Shown here: positions 26,280 through 33,958 of the stretch, piece by piece
Layout: each line of letters opens with the position of its first letter
Numbering within the stretch: the stretch's first letter is position 1
Assembly (NCBI GenBank): GCA_016214855.1
Contig: JACRMT010000004.1
Location: 1-64,000, forward strand
Source of the DNA: Nitrospirota bacterium
Lineage (GTDB): Bacteria; Nitrospirota; Thermodesulfovibrionia; Thermodesulfovibrionales; UBA6898
Direction: 5' to 3'
Length of the DNA: 64,000 nt
Notes under the pieces: model-generated
What the model was told of the DNA's origin: nothing
Database searches by the model: none
The model's input: the letters and a program-made list of their open reading frames with translations, nothing else
Program-made: the position numbers and the translations under genes

Positions 26280-27746
26280 ATGCCGATCACCTTTATAGAC
26301 ATCGAGAGGCAGAAGAGCTGGCGGATAGGGCTTCTCCTATTCTTCCTTGTGGCGCTCTATTTTCTTTTCGCTTTCATCATTGCCCAGGCCGTTGTCCTCT
26401 TCTTGTTAGGGACACGTTCTTTTTTTGTTATTGGTTCCGCGAACTATGCGGTCATTATCGCTGTCTCTGTCCTGACCCTTGCCCTTGTCCACTTTGGCAT
26501 CTCCGGCTATACAGCGGTGCAGCGAGTAATAGAGCAGGTTCGCGCCGAAACTCCTGATCCCGAAGACGGCATTCACCGGCAGCTTGTAAATATCATCGCT
26601 GAGATCCACATTGCATCCGGCAATACACGAAAGATCAGATGCATGGTCATCCCCACGCTCTCAATGAATGCCCTGGCAGTGACTGATCTTAAGGGTGAAG
26701 CGGTGATTGCCATAACCGAAGGTCTGCTTTCGCGCCTGTCCCGTGACCAGCTTGAGGCTGTTGTCGCGCATGAAGCGTATCACATCCTCTCGGGTGACTG
26801 CCTCGAAACCTCTCTTGCTGCAAGCCTTTTCGGCATATACGCCTCTGCGGTGGACGGGCTGAAGGGCGCGAGCACGGAAGATGTCAGAGCGGTCCCCTTC
26901 CTGCTGCTCTTCTGGATGCTGTCTACGTTAGCTTCGATGGTAAATATGTTCATTTCCCGCGAACGGGAATATCGTGCGGATGCCGGTGCCGTACGAATGA
27001 CGCGTAATCCTCTCGCACTTGCTGAAGCCCTTCATCGCATTTCTGCCCGCTGGAGCGGCGCCGGGTTCATCAGTGATGGACTTGAAATGCTCTGCATCAG
27101 CAGTCCCACGGTCGATTCTCATGATGAGGCTGAAGGCTGGCTTGATGATCTTCTCTCGACGCATCCTCCTGTCAGGAAGCGTATTGCTGTCCTTCTCGGC
27201 ATGGCCCATCTCAGTCCTTCGGCCCTCGACAAGCAGGACCGGTCCCGAACGCCGGTGCAGATGCCGCCCTTGCCGGCTGGTTCTTTTGAGGGCGGGTCTG
27301 TTCAGGAACCGCTAATGTTCTGTCCTTCATGCCGAGGGCCGCTCGTTCGGGAACCGGCTGAAAGCACTACCGTATTCAGATGCCACGCCTGCAGGGGACT
27401 GCTTGTTGATAATGATAAGATCCCCCGCATTCTTGCGAGAAAGCAGGTGGAGTGCACGGACAGGCTCCTGGCTCTGGTGCGGGCCGTGACGGCTGACAAT
27501 CAGCGCAGTCTGGCAATAAGACAGAAAAGATTGAAGGAGAGAAAGAACGCGGAGACCATTCCCTGTCCGAAGTGCGGAAGGGTCATGTTCAGGACTTTTT
27601 ACAGTTACGCCTATCTCATAGAGATCGACCGCTGCAACGCCTGCTGTCTTACCTGGTTTGATGCTGATGAACTGGAGATGCTTCAGTACATCATCGAGAA
27701 CAAGATCACCGGGGCGATCGAAAACCTGCAGGAGTTCCATGGCTGA
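26280..27746 (+). CDS. M48 family metallopeptidase with zinc ribbons
   Basis: 488 residues. Two N-terminal membrane segments (~18-45 and 52-80), then an HtpX/Ste24-type peptidase: zinc motif HExxH in 'VVAHEAYHILSGDC' and the downstream Glu in 'SREREYRADAGAVRMT'; further membrane segment 'AVPFLLLFWMLSTLASMVNM'. The C-terminal third is unusual, carrying two TFIIB-like zinc ribbons: 'FCPSCRGPLV...FRCHACRG' and 'PCPKCGRVM...DRCNACCLTW', with 'FDADELEMLQYI'. It is probably a quality-control protease of the inner membrane; LemA lies just upstream. Its end overlaps the GIY-YIG gene by 8 nt. Confidence 0.9.
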   Translation: MPITFIDIERQKSWRIGLLLFFLVALYFLFAFIIAQAVVLFLLGTRSFFVIGSANYAVIIAVSVLTLALVHFGISGYTAVQRVIEQVRAETPDPEDGIHRQLVNIIAEIHIASGNTRKIRCMVIPTLSMNALAVTDLKGEAVIAITEGLLSRLSRDQLEAVVAHEAYHILSGDCLETSLAASLFGIYASAVDGLKGASTEDVRAVPFLLLFWMLSTLASMVNMFISREREYRADAGAVRMTRNPLALAEALHRISARWSGAGFISDGLEMLCISSPTVDSHDEAEGWLDDLLSTHPPVRKRIAVLLGMAHLSPSALDKQDRSRTPVQMPPLPAGSFEGGSVQEPLMFCPSCRGPLVREPAESTTVFRCHACRGLLVDNDKIPRILARKQVECTDRLLALVRAVTADNQRSLAIRQKRLKERKNAETIPCPKCGRVMFRTFYSYAYLIEIDRCNACCLTWFDADELEMLQYIIENKITGAIENLQEFHG

Positions 27747-28050
27747 ACCGGCAGAGGCGGAAGAGACACCTGCCGGCAGCGGGCATGATGAGCATTGGTG
27801 CGTCTATGTTCTCAGATGCCGGAATAATTCCCTGTATACCGGCATGACGAATAATCTCGAGAGAAGGCTTGTGTTACACGATCAGGGCAGGGGCAGTAAA
27901 TATGTCAGAGCATGGAGACCGTTTGAGCTGGTTAAAACCATACCGTGCAGGAATGCAGGAGAAGCGGGAAGGCTTGAGCGCGAACTGAAAAAACTTTCAC
28001 GCAAAGAAAAGATCGATGTCCTTGAACTCTTCATTGAACCGTTACGATAA
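27739..28050 (+). CDS. GIY-YIG endonuclease domain protein (UPF0213/YhbQ-like)
   Basis: 103 residues from ATG 27739; longer starts would lie in the peptidase gene. Single GIY-YIG fold: 'WCVYVLRCRNNSLYTGMTNN' (VYV...YTG), Arg in 'LERRLVLHDQGRGSKYVRAW', Glu in 'AGRLERELKKLSRKEK'. Small stand-alone members (YhbQ) are structure-specific or non-specific nucleases of uncertain role. It overlaps the M48 peptidase by 8 nt and converges on the DUF190 gene. Confidence 0.9.
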   Translation: MAEPAEAEETPAGSGHDEHWCVYVLRCRNNSLYTGMTNNLERRLVLHDQGRGSKYVRAWRPFELVKTIPCRNAGEAGRLERELKKLSRKEKIDVLELFIEPLR

Positions 28051-28074
28051 GAATGTTGTCGTTGTCCGGTCTCC

Positions 28075-28401
28075 TTAGATGCTTTTTTCCACGATCGTCG
28101 TATCAGCGACCTCCACAAGGCCTTTGGTGATGAGAGCGGTTATTTCGGGCAGGACCCTGTTGATCGTTTCTTCTCTGTCCACGATCTCGATCTTGACCGG
28201 CAGGCTGGTTGAAAGTTCCAGTATCTTTGCCGTATGGAAAACCCTCTGTCCGCCATACCCTGCAACGCCGCGGAATACGCTCACGCCGGATACCTTGTTG
28301 CGATAGCATAACTCCATAACGACCTCGTAAGCCGGTTTTCCATGCACTTTGTCCGTCTCGTCCAGATAGATCGTTAGCTTCCTGGCAGGCCTGATATTCA
28401 T
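28075..28401 (-). CDS. DUF190 family (PII-like) protein
   Basis: 108 residues. DUF190 has a PII-like ferredoxin fold: 'KLTIYLDETDKVHGKPAYEV', 'KVSGVSVFRGVAGYGGQRVF', 'LPVKIEIVDREETINRVLPE', 'GLVEVADTTIVEKS'. It follows crcB by 10 nt, a common pairing, so a role in sensing or regulating fluoride or anion export is inferred. Confidence 0.92.
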   Translation of the reverse strand: MNIRPARKLTIYLDETDKVHGKPAYEVVMELCYRNKVSGVSVFRGVAGYGGQRVFHTAKILELSTSLPVKIEIVDREETINRVLPEITALITKGLVEVADTTIVEKSI

Positions 28402-28411
28402 GGGATATCTC

Positions 28412-28786
28412 CTATAGCACCCGTGCTGCGCCTTCGCCGACCTTCAGGGCAGCGAAGCCGATTATAACGCTGAGAGCAACATTGAGCGATGCGATGAACC
28501 ACTCACCGTCCCTGAGGAGTGCTCCTGTCTCATATTCGAAGGTAGAAAAGGTTGTGTAGGCTCCAAGGAAGCCGATAACAAAGAACATCCTCCATTGAGG
28601 ATTGAGCATAAGCCTTTCCGTGAAAAGTGCCATAAGAAAGCCGATAAGAAAACTGCCGCTTACATTAATGACAAAGGTGCCGAGAGGGAATGTCCTGCCC
28701 CATCTCTGGCCGATCCAGAGGCCTATGGCGTAGCGGGCAACTGCGCCCAGGAAACCACCTAACCCGATGATAAGAACGTTCTGCAT
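28412..28786 (-). CDS. crcB: Fluoride ion exporter CrcB/Fluc
   Basis: 124 residues with four membrane helices. Typical Fluc signatures: 'GLGGFLGAVARYAIGLWIG', 'PLGTFVINVSGSFLIGFLMA' (conserved Asn and Gly), 'FFVIGFLGAYTTFSTFEYET' (Phe/Thr-Ser track). Works as an antiparallel dimer that passes fluoride out of the cell. It forms an operon with DUF190. Only ~35 nt lie between its start and the upstream terminator, too short for a fluoride riboswitch. Confidence 0.93.
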   Translation of the reverse strand: MQNVLIIGLGGFLGAVARYAIGLWIGQRWGRTFPLGTFVINVSGSFLIGFLMALFTERLMLNPQWRMFFVIGFLGAYTTFSTFEYETGALLRDGEWFIASLNVALSVIIGFAALKVGEGAARVL

Positions 28787-28814
28787 GGCGATGGAATATA
28801 TTACTATAGTTGCA

Positions 28815-28861
28815 GAGTAAAAACGAAGAGACCCGCGGACATTGCCGCAGGTCTCTTCGTT
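28815..28861 (-). terminator. Intrinsic terminator after the LysM-NlpC/P60 gene
   Basis: Stem AACGAAGAGACC (28822-28833) / GGTCTCTTCGTT (28850-28861), extended by inner GCGG/CCGC pairing. On the minus strand it is followed by TTTTTAC. It separates the peptidoglycan hydrolase gene from crcB. Confidence 0.85.
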
Positions 28862-28882
28862 CTCAGGCTGAGGATGAACTGC

Positions 28883-30073
28883 TTAGCTTGCCGGATCAGA
28901 TGCTGCTTTTTCCTGCTCCTCAGATGCCGAAATGAGCCTCTTTGCGCCGATGAAACGCTTCACGTAATAGGGCGTTTCAAGGTTATCGATGGTGACCTTC
29001 TTGCCTCTGGACGAGGCATGGATGAAAAGGTTGTTCCCGAGATAGATGCCCACATGGGACGGGAAAGATGCATACGTCCTGAAGAAAACAAGGTCCCCTA
29101 CCGAAAGTTCTTCCTTTTCGATCTCTTCACCTTCCTTGAACTGTTCACGGGCAGTTCGCGGAAGGTTGACGCCCATCAGGCCATAGACCTTCTTCACATA
29201 GCTTGAGCAATCAATGCCAAGAATGGTGTTGCCGCCGAACTTGTACGGGATGTTCAGCAGTTTCTTTGCAAAGGTGACCAGCTTGTCAGGAGAGGTCTTT
29301 TCAGCAAATTCCGGAGATTCCGGGACCCTTTTCAGTTCCTCTTCGATATTCCTGGCCATGACAATATACTTCTGATCCACATTGACAACTTCCGGCTTTT
29401 CCTCCAGAAACAGTTTCTGTCCGACCTTGAGATCAGGGGAGGACATCTCGTTAATCTCCATGAGGTCATCAGAATCCATATCGAACTTCTTTGCTATCTG
29501 CCAGAGGTTGTCGCCCTTCCTGACCGTATAGGTCTTTGGGCCGGAGAGCGCTACGAGGAGCTTCTGTCCGGCCTTTAGTTTTGCTGAATGCAGGTCATTC
29601 AGACCCTTTACATCTGATACGGATACACTGTACTTCCTGGCGATAGCCCTAAGGGTATCGCCTTTTTTCACAACATGATACTTACTGCTGTCAGCGGCTG
29701 TTTTTACAGGCTGAATGGTTTCCCTTTCTGTTTTTTCACGGTTTGATGGCTTCGACGGTGAGGCTGTTTCGGCCTTTACATACTTCGCTGATGATCTGGC
29801 AGATGTTATGGCTGTTGTTTTGTCCTTTCTTGATCCTTTCTTTGCTGATTTTTGAGACTTATTCTCCACAGGGATCGTGATCTTTGTCCCCGGTTTCAGA
29901 TTTGCAGCATTGACCTTGTTCACGCTCTGGATGTCACTGACCGCAATATGATATTTCCTTGCAATGTCGTGAAGGTTATCACCTTTTTTTATCGTATAGG
30001 TGGTCCTTGCCGATGCCCCGGTGACAAAAAGAAGCAGGATAAATAATGCCAAAACGAGCGATACTTTTTTCAT
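28883..30073 (-). CDS. LysM-LysM-LysM-NlpC/P60 peptidoglycan hydrolase
   Basis: 396 residues from ATG 30073 (GTG 30076 also possible). Signal peptide (~1-23). Three LysM domains: 'TYTIKKGDNLHDIARKYHIA', 'KYHVVKKGDTLRAIARKYSV', 'TYTVRKGDNLWQIAKKFDMD', with a charged linker between the first two. The C-terminal NlpC/P60 domain has catalytic Cys in 'GIDCSSYVKKVYGLMGVNLP' and His in 'SHVGIYLGNNLFIHASSRG'. It cleaves gamma-D-Glu-diamino acid stem-peptide bonds in the periplasm. Its start overlaps the scpB stop by 1 nt (TGATG). Confidence 0.93.
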   Translation of the reverse strand: MKKVSLVLALFILLLFVTGASARTTYTIKKGDNLHDIARKYHIAVSDIQSVNKVNAANLKPGTKITIPVENKSQKSAKKGSRKDKTTAITSARSSAKYVKAETASPSKPSNREKTERETIQPVKTAADSSKYHVVKKGDTLRAIARKYSVSVSDVKGLNDLHSAKLKAGQKLLVALSGPKTYTVRKGDNLWQIAKKFDMDSDDLMEINEMSSPDLKVGQKLFLEEKPEVVNVDQKYIVMARNIEEELKRVPESPEFAEKTSPDKLVTFAKKLLNIPYKFGGNTILGIDCSSYVKKVYGLMGVNLPRTAREQFKEGEEIEKEELSVGDLVFFRTYASFPSHVGIYLGNNLFIHASSRGKKVTIDNLETPYYVKRFIGAKRLISASEEQEKAASDPAS

Positions 30074-30603
30074 CACGCCGCCTCCTCCCGTGTTAGCTCC
30101 CTCAGAGTAGGGAGCTCGGTCAGATCCTTCAGTCCGAAATACTGAAGAAACTCCTTGGTCGTGCCGTACAGCATAGGTTTTCCCGGTGCTTCCTTCTGGC
30201 CGACGATCCTGATGAGCCTCTTGTCAAGCAGGCTCTTCATAACACCGTCCGAGTTAACGCCTCGTATCTGCTCAACCTCTGCCTTTATGAGCGGCTGTTT
30301 GTATGCAACGATGGCAAGGGTCTCAAGTGCAGGCATCGAGAGCTTGTTCGATGCAGCGGTATTGGTAAACTTGCGCAGAAGCTTTGCATACAGCGGATTG
30401 GTCACCATCTGATAGCCGTCAGCTATCTCCATGATGAGTATCCCGCGGTCGCGCTCCTTATACTCGGCAATGAGCTCGTCTACTGTCTGTTTGATATCAG
30501 CCTCAGGCATATCCATGGCGCTTTTCAATGAAGCAAGCGTTACCGGCTCTCCTGAGACAAAAAACATTGCCTCGATAAGAGATATCTTTTCCTTGTCCGC
30601 CAT
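30073..30603 (-). CDS. scpB: Segregation and condensation protein ScpB
   Basis: 176 residues. Tandem winged-helix protein of the SMC-ScpA-ScpB condensin. Visible: 'LIEAMFFVSGEPVTLASLKS', 'GILIMEIADGYQMVTNPLYA', 'LSMPALETLAIVAYKQPLIK', 'EVEQIRGVNSDGVMKSLLDK', 'GKPMLYGTTKEFLQYFGLK'. The usual partner scpA is not next to it. A TATAAT lies 12 nt before the ATG on the minus strand, giving a very short leader. Confidence 0.93.
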   Translation of the reverse strand: MADKEKISLIEAMFFVSGEPVTLASLKSAMDMPEADIKQTVDELIAEYKERDRGILIMEIADGYQMVTNPLYAKLLRKFTNTAASNKLSMPALETLAIVAYKQPLIKAEVEQIRGVNSDGVMKSLLDKRLIRIVGQKEAPGKPMLYGTTKEFLQYFGLKDLTELPTLRELTREEAA

Positions 30604-30681
30604 AAAAGTGGATTAATTATAGCAAAAAGTGAAATAAAATTCATCAAAACTGACAGCCAATGTAGTATGCTGTTCTGAATC

Positions 30682-30710
30682 TTGTAAATTATCTCAAAAC
30701 AGGTTACTAT
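30682..30710 (+). promoter_or_regulatory. Promoter of the rubredoxin gene
   Basis: TTGTAA (30682-30687), 17-nt spacer, TACTAT (30705-30710). The predicted start leaves a ~35-nt leader with GAGGTGA before the ATG. Confidence 0.55.
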
Positions 30711-30750
30711 TTTTCTATCGGTATCATATTTCTTATGGATGAGGTGAATA

Positions 30751-30909
30751 ATGGGAAAGTGGAGATGTACTATTTGCGGTTATGTCTATGATCCGGAGTT
30801 TGGCGACAGTGATGGCGGTATTGCTCCTGGTACGAAGTTCGAAGATATTCCTGATGGCTGGACCTGTCCTGTCTGCGGCGCCACAAAAGACTCATTCGAG
30901 CAGGTGTGA
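30751..30909 (+). CDS. rub: Rubredoxin
   Basis: 52 residues, ATG at 30751 with GAGGTGA upstream. Small electron carrier with one Fe bound by four Cys: '[16 protein letters not shown]' and '[16 protein letters not shown]'. Length and spacing are canonical. Such rubredoxins commonly serve oxygen or superoxide detoxification in anaerobes. Monocistronic, with its own promoter and a strong terminator. Confidence 0.97.
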   Translation: MGKWRCTICGYVYDPEFGDSDGGIAPGTKFEDIPDGWTCPVCGATKDSFEQV

Positions 30910-30950
30910 TCTCTCATTGCAGTCTTGGCTTAGAAGTCTTGCGTTTAACT

Positions 30951-30996
30951 AAATAAAATAAAACTCTGCTATAGTTGGCAGAGTTTTATTTTATTT
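30951..30996. terminator. Bidirectional terminator between rubredoxin and dapB
   Basis: Perfect 19-bp stem (30951-30969 / 30978-30996) with an 8-nt loop; the core is ACTCTGC/GCAGAGT and the outer part is an A-rich/T-rich arm on each strand, so it can stop both converging transcripts. Confidence 0.92.
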
Positions 30997-31024
30997 CTCA
31001 TAGTTACATTATATTTTCTGGAAT

Positions 31025-31828
31025 CTACTTTAGGCCTAAAACGTCCTGCATATCATAAAGGCCTGCAGGTTTTCCTGCCAGCCAAAGGGCTGCTTTGAGC
31101 GCTCCCCGTGCAAAGGTGTCTCTGCTTGAAGCCTTGTGCGTTATTTCTATCCTTTCGCCAAGCCCGCCGAACAGTACCGTATGTTCTCCTACAATATCAC
31201 CAGCCCTGACGGTCTGAATGCCTATTTCTTTTTTTGTTCTCTGTCCGATAATGCCGTGCCTCGCATAGATGCCCACCTCGTCAAGGTTCCTGTTTACGGC
31301 ATCTGCAATGACCTGGGCCATCTTCAGCGCGGTGCCGCTAGGGGCATCCTTTTTCAGCCTGTGGTGTGCTTCAACGATCTCGATATCATAATCGTCTCCG
31401 AGTACCCGGGCAACATCCTGCAGAACTTTAAGCAGCAGGTTCACGCCCAGGCTCATATTCGATGCCATTACGCAGGGGATCTTCCTGAGCAACGGTTCGA
31501 TCCGTTTTATGTCATCACGGGAAAGGCCGGTTGTGCCGATGACCATTGCCTTGCCTTTTTGGGCTGCGATCTCCAGGTTCTTTACCGTTGACTCAATTGA
31601 GGTGAAATCAATAATAATATCGACTGCATCCATGACTTTTTCCATACTGTCCTGCAGAGTGACGCCTGTCCCGCCAATACCGGCAACAAAGCCGATGTCC
31701 TTGCCGATCTCTGTATGCCCTGTCCTTTCGCACGCCCCTGCGAGCTCCAGTCCTTCATATTCCCTGCAAAGGGCGGTGATCCTGCTCCCCATCTTTCCTG
31801 CTGCTCCTGCTACGCCGATCTTTATCAT
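31025..31828 (-). CDS. dapB: 4-hydroxy-tetrahydrodipicolinate reductase
   Basis: 267 residues. Reduces HTPA to tetrahydrodipicolinate in lysine and diaminopimelate synthesis. NAD(P) motif 'IGVAGAAGKMGSRITAL', 'DFTSIESTVKNLEIA', 'VIGTTGLSRDDI', 'ASNMSLGVNLLLKVLQDVA', and the catalytic 'EAHHRLKKDAPSGTALKMA'. It ends the minus-strand series uvrA-apbE-NusG_II-Gx-yacG-dapB, 12 nt after yacG, and is followed by the bidirectional terminator. Confidence 0.95.
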   Translation of the reverse strand: MIKIGVAGAAGKMGSRITALCREYEGLELAGACERTGHTEIGKDIGFVAGIGGTGVTLQDSMEKVMDAVDIIIDFTSIESTVKNLEIAAQKGKAMVIGTTGLSRDDIKRIEPLLRKIPCVMASNMSLGVNLLLKVLQDVARVLGDDYDIEIVEAHHRLKKDAPSGTALKMAQVIADAVNRNLDEVGIYARHGIIGQRTKKEIGIQTVRAGDIVGEHTVLFGGLGERIEITHKASSRDTFARGALKAALWLAGKPAGLYDMQDVLGLK

Positions 31829-31840
31829 GCTTCCTCCTGT

Positions 31841-32014
31841 CTAATCATCCAGTTCCTGTTCATCTTCCTCTTCTTCTTTTCTGCCTTCCACGCGATACTC
31901 CTCAGCTGCCCAGGCGCCCAGGTCGATCGTTTTGCAACGCGCAGAACAGAACGGCCTGTAGGGGTTCTCCTCCCAGGTTGTTATATTCTTGCATATGCGG
32001 CAGGTGATCTGCAT
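31841..32014 (-). CDS. yacG: YacG-type zinc finger protein (DNA gyrase inhibitor family)
   Basis: 57 residues, ATG at 32014, 1 nt after the stop of the Gx gene. Four-Cys zinc finger: 'ITCRICKNITTWEENPYRPF' then 'CSARCKTIDLGAWAAEEYRV', matching YacG, which in E. coli binds GyrB and inhibits gyrase. The C-terminal tail is very acidic (EEEEDEQELDD), longer than in many homologues. It is too short for routine ORF cut-offs and easy to miss. Confidence 0.9.
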   Translation of the reverse strand: MQITCRICKNITTWEENPYRPFCSARCKTIDLGAWAAEEYRVEGRKEEEEDEQELDD

Positions 32015-32015
32015 A

Positions 32016-32549
32016 TCAGGCCCGGGCTACATTTTGTATTGAGTCCTGTCCTTTTTTCAACAGGTTTTTTATCAGGATGTCCGCAACAAGACCGTTTGCA
32101 AAACCGGTCAGTGTGCCTATGAGCAGAATCACAGGGCTGATCAGCAACACTGCCTCGATCCTCCGGATAAAGAGGAGATATGCGAAAAAAAGCTGGGCCG
32201 CATTATGAAAAAGCGCCCCAATGAGGCTGAGGCCGACCGGACCGAAGATATTCCTGCTGACACTGAACACTGCGCCCATCGCAATAGTTCCCGCCAGACC
32301 GCCTCCCAGGCTGAGGATGAATGCGGGCCCCAGGAACGTGCCGGCGAAGATGGAGCCAAGCATGACCCTGATGAGCGTGATCATCATCGCAGTCCTGAAC
32401 CCGAACAATACGAGCGCGGTAAGGGTTATTATGTTCGAAATCCCGAATCTGAGCCATGGCAGCGGACTCGGCAGCATTGCTTCAAATCCGTGCAGGGCCA
32501 GGGCATAGGCAGACAGGATGGCTATGCGGTATTTATCCTGTAATTGCAT
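32016..32549 (-). CDS. Gx transporter/HepS-component-I-like membrane protein (EetB-like)
   Basis: 177 residues from ATG 32549, overlapping the NusG_II gene by 17 nt. About five membrane helices; the family (Hpre_diP_synt_I / 'Gx transporter') shows 'FEAMLPSPLPWLRFGISNII', 'ITLIRVMLGSIFAGTFLGPA', 'LSLGGGLAGTIAMGAVF' and 'GLSLIGALFHNAAQLFFAYL'. These look like ECF S components. The trio ApbE-NusG_II-Gx occurs in flavin-based redox loci, including Gram-positive extracellular electron transfer clusters where I recall NusG_II and Gx proteins being named EetA and EetB. Function here is inferred. Confidence 0.85.
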   Translation of the reverse strand: MQLQDKYRIAILSAYALALHGFEAMLPSPLPWLRFGISNIITLTALVLFGFRTAMMITLIRVMLGSIFAGTFLGPAFILSLGGGLAGTIAMGAVFSVSRNIFGPVGLSLIGALFHNAAQLFFAYLLFIRRIEAVLLISPVILLIGTLTGFANGLVADILIKNLLKKGQDSIQNVARA

Positions 32550-32910
32550 CAATATCTTTTTTCGTACCGCTGCCGACGATCACAACAATATTGTTCGGCA
32601 GGCAGACGATCGTTCCCCTGGATATCCAGCCCTGCTTTTTGCATGTCTGGTTGCTGCAATCCGCCTCTTTCATGCGCACTTTGCTGGCCCTGATCTCGAG
32701 AACGGTCCGGCCGTGTGTTCCCTCTATCGGGACCTCAGTATCGGCATCAAGAGAAAGGGTATAAACAGGCCTGCCGTTCACTTCGACCACAACATCAGAG
32801 CCCAGAGATAACGCTTCCCGCGTGTACACAAGTCCTGCAGCCGAGGCGACGATCAGGAACAGGAACAGGAGCCTGTCCGCTATCGTTGTGTTTTTAATGG
32901 CCTTTTTCAT
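32533..32910 (-). CDS. NusG domain II protein (EetA-like)
   Basis: 125 residues. One N-terminal membrane anchor (~11-30, 'RLLFLFLIVASAAGLVY'), then an extracytoplasmic NusG_II (DUF1312) beta domain: 'VVVEVNGRPVYTLSLDAD', 'HGRTVLEIRASKVRMKEADC', 'CKKQGWISRGTIVCLPNNIV'. Two Cys of 'CSNQTCKKQG' and the third in 'VCLPN' are family hallmarks. It overlaps apbE by 17 nt and Gx by 17 nt, so the three are co-translated; a role with a flavinylated partner is likely, but no FMN-binding-domain protein is in the window. Confidence 0.9.
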   Translation of the reverse strand: MKKAIKNTTIADRLLFLFLIVASAAGLVYTREALSLGSDVVVEVNGRPVYTLSLDADTEVPIEGTHGRTVLEIRASKVRMKEADCSNQTCKKQGWISRGTIVCLPNNIVVIVGSGTKKDIDAITG

Positions 32911-33916
32911 GTGTAATCTTTTCCTTTATGGCATCGGTTATATGGATCGTACCGCTGCCGTCGATGACCATGGCATCCATACCCATTTCTCTCATAAGCT
33001 TCATGCCTTTCTCAGGGCCAAGGATAAAAACTGCCGTGGAAAAAGCGTCTGTGTTGACCGCCTTGTCGGTGACGATACTGACACTCCTGCACCCGAAGGC
33101 CGGCATGCCGGTCTTCGGATCGAGAAGGTGATGGTACCGTTTATCATCAGAAATAAAATACCGCTCATAATCACCGGATGTGGAGATCGCCTCGTCGTCG
33201 AGCCGTATCTTTGCGATGATCTCATCCTTCTCACCCGTCTGACGGGGGTTCTTAATGCCTATGGTCCATGGGCTTTTATCCGGCTTCCTGCCAAAGGTCC
33301 TGATGTCGCCGGCGATCGAAACAAGGCCTGACAGGATACCCGTCTTCTTTAGCGATTCCACCGCAAGGTCAGCGGCATATCCCTTTGCAATGCCTCCGAG
33401 GTCTATCATCATGCCTTTTCGTTTGAGAAAGACGGTGGCTGCCGGGCTGTCAATAAGTATATCCTTGTAGTTCACCAGAGGTAAAGCCTCTGCGATCGCG
33501 GCCCCGGTCGGTTTCTTCTTATTCAGAAAATCCCAAAGCTTGACGATCGGACCGATCGTGGGATCGAATGCACCTCCTGATCTTTCCGCAGCAAAGACCG
33601 CTTTTTCTATGACATCAAGAGTTTCAGGGGAGACCTTTACGCTACGAAGGCCTGCATTTCTGTTGATGCCTGCAAGTTCGCTCTTCTCAGAATAAAAATC
33701 TATCAGATCGCCGAACCTGCTGATCTCTGCAAATGCGTTTTCTATGGCCTTTTCTGCTCGGTCTTTTGAGTCGGTAACGACCGTGATACTGACCATGGTG
33801 TCCATGAGCGGCCTGGTCTTCTTAAAGACAGAGTCTTTTCCGGATGAACAGGAAACGGCAGTTGTCACGAGCATGAGAACGATCACCGCTCTATATCGAA
33901 ATGTATTCGTCAGCAT
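32894..33916 (-). CDS. apbE: FAD:protein FMN transferase (ApbE lipoprotein)
   Basis: 340 residues. Signal peptide with lipobox ending at Cys23 ('TTAVSCSSG'), so periplasmic and membrane-tethered. ApbE attaches FMN from FAD to Thr/Ser of target proteins (Rnf, Nqr, FMN-binding domains). Visible: 'MDTMVSITV', 'GGAFDPTIGPIVKLWDF', 'MMIDLGGIAKGYAADLAVE', 'GLVSIAGDIRTFG', 'AISTSGDYERYFISDDKRYH', 'HLLDPKTGMPAFGCRSVSIV', 'KAVNTDAFSTAVFILG'. All are typical Mg/FAD-site segments. It follows uvrA by 42 nt and overlaps the NusG_II gene. Confidence 0.93.
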   Translation of the reverse strand: MLTNTFRYRAVIVLMLVTTAVSCSSGKDSVFKKTRPLMDTMVSITVVTDSKDRAEKAIENAFAEISRFGDLIDFYSEKSELAGINRNAGLRSVKVSPETLDVIEKAVFAAERSGGAFDPTIGPIVKLWDFLNKKKPTGAAIAEALPLVNYKDILIDSPAATVFLKRKGMMIDLGGIAKGYAADLAVESLKKTGILSGLVSIAGDIRTFGRKPDKSPWTIGIKNPRQTGEKDEIIAKIRLDDEAISTSGDYERYFISDDKRYHHLLDPKTGMPAFGCRSVSIVTDKAVNTDAFSTAVFILGPEKGMKLMREMGMDAMVIDGSGTIHITDAIKEKITHEKGH

Positions 33917-33958
33917 GATATTGTCTATTTTAGATCAAAGCGGTGTGCCAGGAAAAGA

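Noticed and set aside
28787-28822. Fluoride riboswitch before crcB
   Set aside because: Only ~35 nt lie between the upstream terminator and the start codon, and no crcB-motif pseudoknot sequence is visible.
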